The notes under the pieces: model-generated | The model's input: the letters and a program-made list of their open reading frames with translations, nothing else | What the model was told of the DNA's origin: nothing | The model's database searches: none | Assembly: GCA_018814465.1 (NCBI GenBank) | Contig: JAHIZR010000090.1 | Coordinates: 1-8,701, forward strand | From: a bacterium | Lineage (GTDB): Bacteria > Electryoneota > RPQS01 | DNA: 8,701 nt | Direction of reading: 5' to 3' | Program-made: the position numbers and the translations under genes | Part shown: piece by piece, positions 6,832-8,701 of the stretch | How positions within the stretch are numbered: position 1 is the first letter of the stretch | How the letters are laid out: every line of letters begins with the position of its first letter

Positions 6832-7818
6832 ATGCGAGATCAGTATTCCGAGCTGTTTCAACGACATAAACTAAATCCCATTTTAGCCGCCGCTCAGTGG
6901 CCCTATCCTATTAACAGTGTCTTCAATCCAGGAGCCACGCTGCTGCCGGACGGCACTACTCTACTCTTGTGCCGCGTTGAAGACAGGCGCGGGCTCTCAC
7001 ACTTCTGTGCGGCTCGTTCCGCAAACGGCGTGGATCAATGGCAGATTGACGATCAGCCGACTTGGTTACCCGATCCGAAGCGCTATCCAGAAGAACTATG
7101 GGGAATTGAAGATCCTCGAATAACGCACATACCTGAACTTAACAAGTACGCAATTCTTTATACGGCGTTTGGGAGAGATGGCCCGGCTGTGGCGCTGGCT
7201 TTTACGGAAAATTTTCAACAGTTTGAGCGTTTCGGTGTTATTATGCCGGCAGATGACAAAGATGCAGCCTTGCTTCCGCACCGGATTAACGGACAATGGG
7301 CTGTAATTCATCGTCCTGTTAGCGATCCGAGAGCTCACATTTGGATTTCATATTCTCCAGATCTGCATCACTGGGGTGCTCATAGACTGATGATGGAGGC
7401 GCGGCGCGGCGCGTGGTGGGATGCAACCAAAATCGGACTTTCCCCTCCGCCAATCGAGACTTCGCAGGGTTGGCTGATGATTTATCACGGTGTACGTCAA
7501 ACTGCGGCTGGTTGTCTTTACCGTTTAGGGCTAGCGCTTTTCGACTTAAAGGATCCGGAACGCTGTCTGAAACGTGGAGACGAATGGATATTTGGCCCCG
7601 AAGAACCTTACGAAATGCATGGAGATGTCGGGAATGTCGTATTCTCTTGCGGCTACACAATTGCTCCGGATGGTGACACCGTTCATCTATATTATGGCGT
7701 AGCAGATACGAGCATTGCATTAGCCACCGGCAGTGTGCGTTCGATGCTTGAGTGGCTCGAAGAACATTCAGAAATACCCGCGATTGATCGAAGAGTTGCC
7801 ACTCATCACAAAGAATAA
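6832..7818 (+). CDS. GH130-family beta-mannoside phosphorylase/hydrolase
   Basis: This 328-aa protein has the five-bladed propeller pattern of glycoside hydrolase family 130. Recognisable blocks are NSVFNPGATLLPDG, LLLCRVEDRRGLSHF, ELWGIEDPRIT with the conserved catalytic-type Asp in E93-D94-P95-R96, KDAALLPHRINGQWAVIHRP (K143, H150, R151, R161), WWDATKIGLSPPP, GWLMIYHGV with H219, and GDVGNVVFSCG. Family members cleave beta-mannosides, mostly by phosphorolysis to mannose-1-phosphate and sometimes by hydrolysis. The conserved Arg/His positions favour a phosphorylase, but subfamily and linkage cannot be settled by eye. No signal peptide is present, so it is cytoplasmic, matching an intracellular glycan made by the preceding glycosyltransferase. 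The gene starts 5 nt after that gene's stop, which implies translational coupling. Length fits the family. Confidence 0.93.
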   Translation: MRDQYSELFQRHKLNPILAAAQWPYPINSVFNPGATLLPDGTTLLLCRVEDRRGLSHFCAARSANGVDQWQIDDQPTWLPDPKRYPEELWGIEDPRITHIPELNKYAILYTAFGRDGPAVALAFTENFQQFERFGVIMPADDKDAALLPHRINGQWAVIHRPVSDPRAHIWISYSPDLHHWGAHRLMMEARRGAWWDATKIGLSPPPIETSQGWLMIYHGVRQTAAGCLYRLGLALFDLKDPERCLKRGDEWIFGPEEPYEMHGDVGNVVFSCGYTIAPDGDTVHLYYGVADTSIALATGSVRSMLEWLEEHSEIPAIDRRVATHHKE

Positions 7819-7828
7819 GGAATAGAAA

Positions 7829-7912
7829 ATGAACACACGTTTCATCACGTTTATCGGCGTTGCCGCAGCGTTCGTACTGCTTTCGGCATGCTGCACCGGG
7901 ATGGGTCTGTAA
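7829..7912 (+). CDS. 27-aa mini-lipoprotein (entericidin-like in form)
   Basis: The peptide is MNTRFITFIGVAAAFVLLSA followed by CCTGMGL. A short basic start and a hydrophobic core lead to lipobox L18-S19-A20-C21, so the mature product would be only seven residues, with two cysteines at the front. Entericidins have a similar signal and begin ACNT..G.G, but they continue for 20 or more residues, which are absent here. The Shine-Dalgarno AAGGA (7817-7821) overlaps the GH130 stop codon and is 7 nt from the ATG, strong evidence for translation in the same transcript. No function can be assigned. It could be a truncated entericidin-type peptide, a real micro-lipoprotein, or a leader for the cupin gene downstream. 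Confidence 0.6.
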   Translation: MNTRFITFIGVAAAFVLLSACCTGMGL

Positions 7913-7999
7913 GTTTTTAGTCTGCCAGAGGTGGAACGACCGTTGCTGCTGCCACCGGAAGTGTTTACTCTAAGTTCGATTGTTTGGAAAGAGCTCATC

Positions 8000-8344
8000 A
8001 TGACTATTACCAAATTCAAAGAAATCCTACAGGACAGTCAAAAACCCGGATGGACGAGACTCAGCCTCTCGCAAGCGGAGAATTTTTCGGTCGGTTATTT
8101 CAGTGGACTAGAGGTTCACCCTTCCGCGTCTCACCACCACGACTACGAGCAACTCACGATTGTATTACTGGGTCACCTGAAAGTAACCGGCGGAGATGGC
8201 ACTGAGTGCCGCCTCAGCCAGGGAGACTGCGCGTACTTCGCTCCCCATGAAGAGCATCACATAGAACATTCGGGCGAGGAGTCTGCGGTTAGAATTGACG
8301 TGTTTGCCCCTGCTCGTAGTTGCGACTCATGGATGACGCCCTAG
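8000..8344 (+). CDS. Small single-domain cupin protein
   Basis: This 114-aa protein has a complete small cupin barrel. Motif 1 holds H45-H46-H47-D48-Y49-E50-Q51 (metal ligands probably H45, H47 and E50). Motif 2 is GDCAYFAPHEEHHIEH (75-90), with P82 and H86 as the fourth ligand. The ending VFAPARSC resembles the FxPPR close of quercetinase-like and sugar-response cupins. Such proteins bind Fe, Mn, Ni or Zn; this one may be a dioxygenase, isomerase or binding protein, and no substrate is visible. I chose ATG 8000 because GGAAAGAG precedes it and the conserved fold starts there; a GTG at 7931 would add 23 unlike residues. It lies 87 bp after the mini-lipoprotein and is the last plus-strand gene. 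Confidence 0.88.
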   Translation: MTITKFKEILQDSQKPGWTRLSLSQAENFSVGYFSGLEVHPSASHHHDYEQLTIVLLGHLKVTGGDGTECRLSQGDCAYFAPHEEHHIEHSGEESAVRIDVFAPARSCDSWMTP

Positions 8345-8525
8345 CATCTTTTAGAAATAATCTTTCGCTTACATCTGATGAAACGCCAACTATCCTTTGC
8401 AAAGCGTGCTGCTATCACATGAGAGCGCTGTATCATACGAGGCTTGAATTTTATTCCGAATTTGCTTGGTGGATGAATTGAGAATAATTCACGAGCAAAA
8501 CACCAGTTCAATTTCAACTCGAAGC
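8345..8525. other. Intergenic DNA with a compound dyad at 8461-8499
   Basis: No gene is supported here. A nested inverted repeat lies at 8461-8499: TTTGCT (8461-8466) with AGCAAA (8494-8499), enclosing TGAATT (8474-8479) and AATTCA (8486-8491). It has no T-run and may be a protein site or an RNA 3'-end structure. Confidence 0.3.
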
Positions 8526-8559
8526 AAAAAGAAACCCTGTAACACAATATGTTACCGGG
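8526..8559 (-). terminator. Rho-independent terminator, minus strand
   Basis: Read on the minus strand, the stem CCCGGTAACA / TGTTACAGGG (10 positions, one mismatch, 5-nt loop) is followed by TTTCTTTTT. It is oriented to end a minus-strand transcript arriving from the right edge of the window. Confidence 0.65.
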
Positions 8560-8571
8560 CTCAGACTACTG

Positions 8572-8610
8572 ACAAACCCCATCATTATTGGTGGGGTTTG
8601 TTATTGTTAT
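8572..8610 (+). terminator. Rho-independent terminator, plus strand
   Basis: A perfect 10-bp stem ACAAACCCCA / TGGGGTTTGT (8572-8581 and 8592-8601) with a 10-nt loop is followed by the T-rich TATTGTTAT. It probably ends the plus-strand transcript that includes the cupin gene, 228 bp upstream. Confidence 0.7.
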
Positions 8611-8620
8611 CGGGTGGTTG

Positions 8621-8701
8621 TTAGCGTGAGTCGTGCTTGTGGTGCGGATGGATGGGGAGGGGTATCAAGCGGGGTGGGGATTGGAGGAAGAAAAAGAGGG
8701 A
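8621..8701 (-). CDS. Possible 3' end of an unknown convergent gene
   Basis: The minus strand is open from the window edge to a TAA at 8623-8621, giving 26 residues that end ...PIHPHHKHDSR. The tail is rich in proline and histidine and I do not recognise it. Support comes mainly from layout: a minus-strand terminator lies about 60 bp downstream and back-to-back terminators separate it from the cupin gene, as expected between convergent genes. The stretch is too short to judge coding potential. Confidence 0.3.
   Translation of the reverse strand, partial: SLFFFLQSPPRLIPLPIHPHHKHDSR
8654..8679 (+). other. G-quadruplex motif
   Basis: Four runs of exactly four G residues lie at 8654-8657, 8659-8662, 8671-8674 and 8676-8679, with loops of 1, 8 and 1 nt on the plus strand. 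The single-base loops favour a stable quadruplex; the 8-nt loop slightly exceeds the classic limit of 7. It may simply reflect proline codons on the opposite strand. Confidence 0.6.

Noticed and set aside
7931..7999. N-terminal extension of the cupin from a GTG start
   Set aside because: The 23 extra residues do not resemble a cupin N-terminus, and ATG 8000 has its own purine-rich ribosome site.

Overview
The window looks like a stretch of chromosome from a Gram-negative bacterium of roughly balanced base composition. Two predicted lipoproteins with clear lipoboxes support an outer membrane. Shine-Dalgarno sites are ordinary (AGGA/GGAG types) and the tRNA remnant carries an encoded CCA. An RRM-type RNA-binding protein, a DUF4070 B12-binding radical SAM protein and a glycosyltransferase/GH130 pair occur together in several environmental phyla (FCB-type bacteria, deltaproteobacterial lineages, candidate phyla). 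I cannot name the organism from sequence alone.

Left part (1-430): a possible partial gene runs off the left edge on the minus strand. Next come a minus-strand terminator, a hairpin, and a 55-nt 3' fragment of tRNA-Lys(CTT), from the D-stem to CCA on the minus strand. The 5' half of the tRNA is missing, which is the usual appearance of one end of a DNA element integrated in a tRNA gene. By the geometry, the element side lies to the right and the old chromosomal flank to the left. Two 9-bp direct repeats just inside the element side could be integrase arm sites. No integrase is visible.

Middle left (370-1330): a minus-strand cold-shock-type RRM protein gene has its own terminator downstream and a long, structured leader upstream. 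That leader includes a second minus-strand terminator-like hairpin. About 400 bp without a convincing gene follow, with an inverted repeat in front of a TetR-family regulator.

Right part (1330-8344): a plus-strand series. It contains the TetR-type regulator, a coiled-coil lipoprotein, a 53-aa membrane-anchored zinc ribbon, the DUF4070 radical SAM protein, a 758-aa GT4-like glycosyltransferase fused to a putative helical-toroid domain, a GH130 mannoside phosphorylase/hydrolase-like enzyme, a 27-aa mini-lipoprotein and a small cupin. The glycosyltransferase and GH130 genes are 5 nt apart, and the mini-lipoprotein's Shine-Dalgarno overlaps the GH130 stop codon, so this core is very probably one transcription unit. 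The simplest reading is a module that makes and trims or recycles a mannose-type glycan, with a radical SAM enzyme of unknown substrate alongside. This is inference.

Right end (8345-8701): intergenic DNA with two back-to-back terminators, as expected between convergent genes. A possible minus-strand gene tail enters from the right edge and overlaps a strong G-quadruplex motif.
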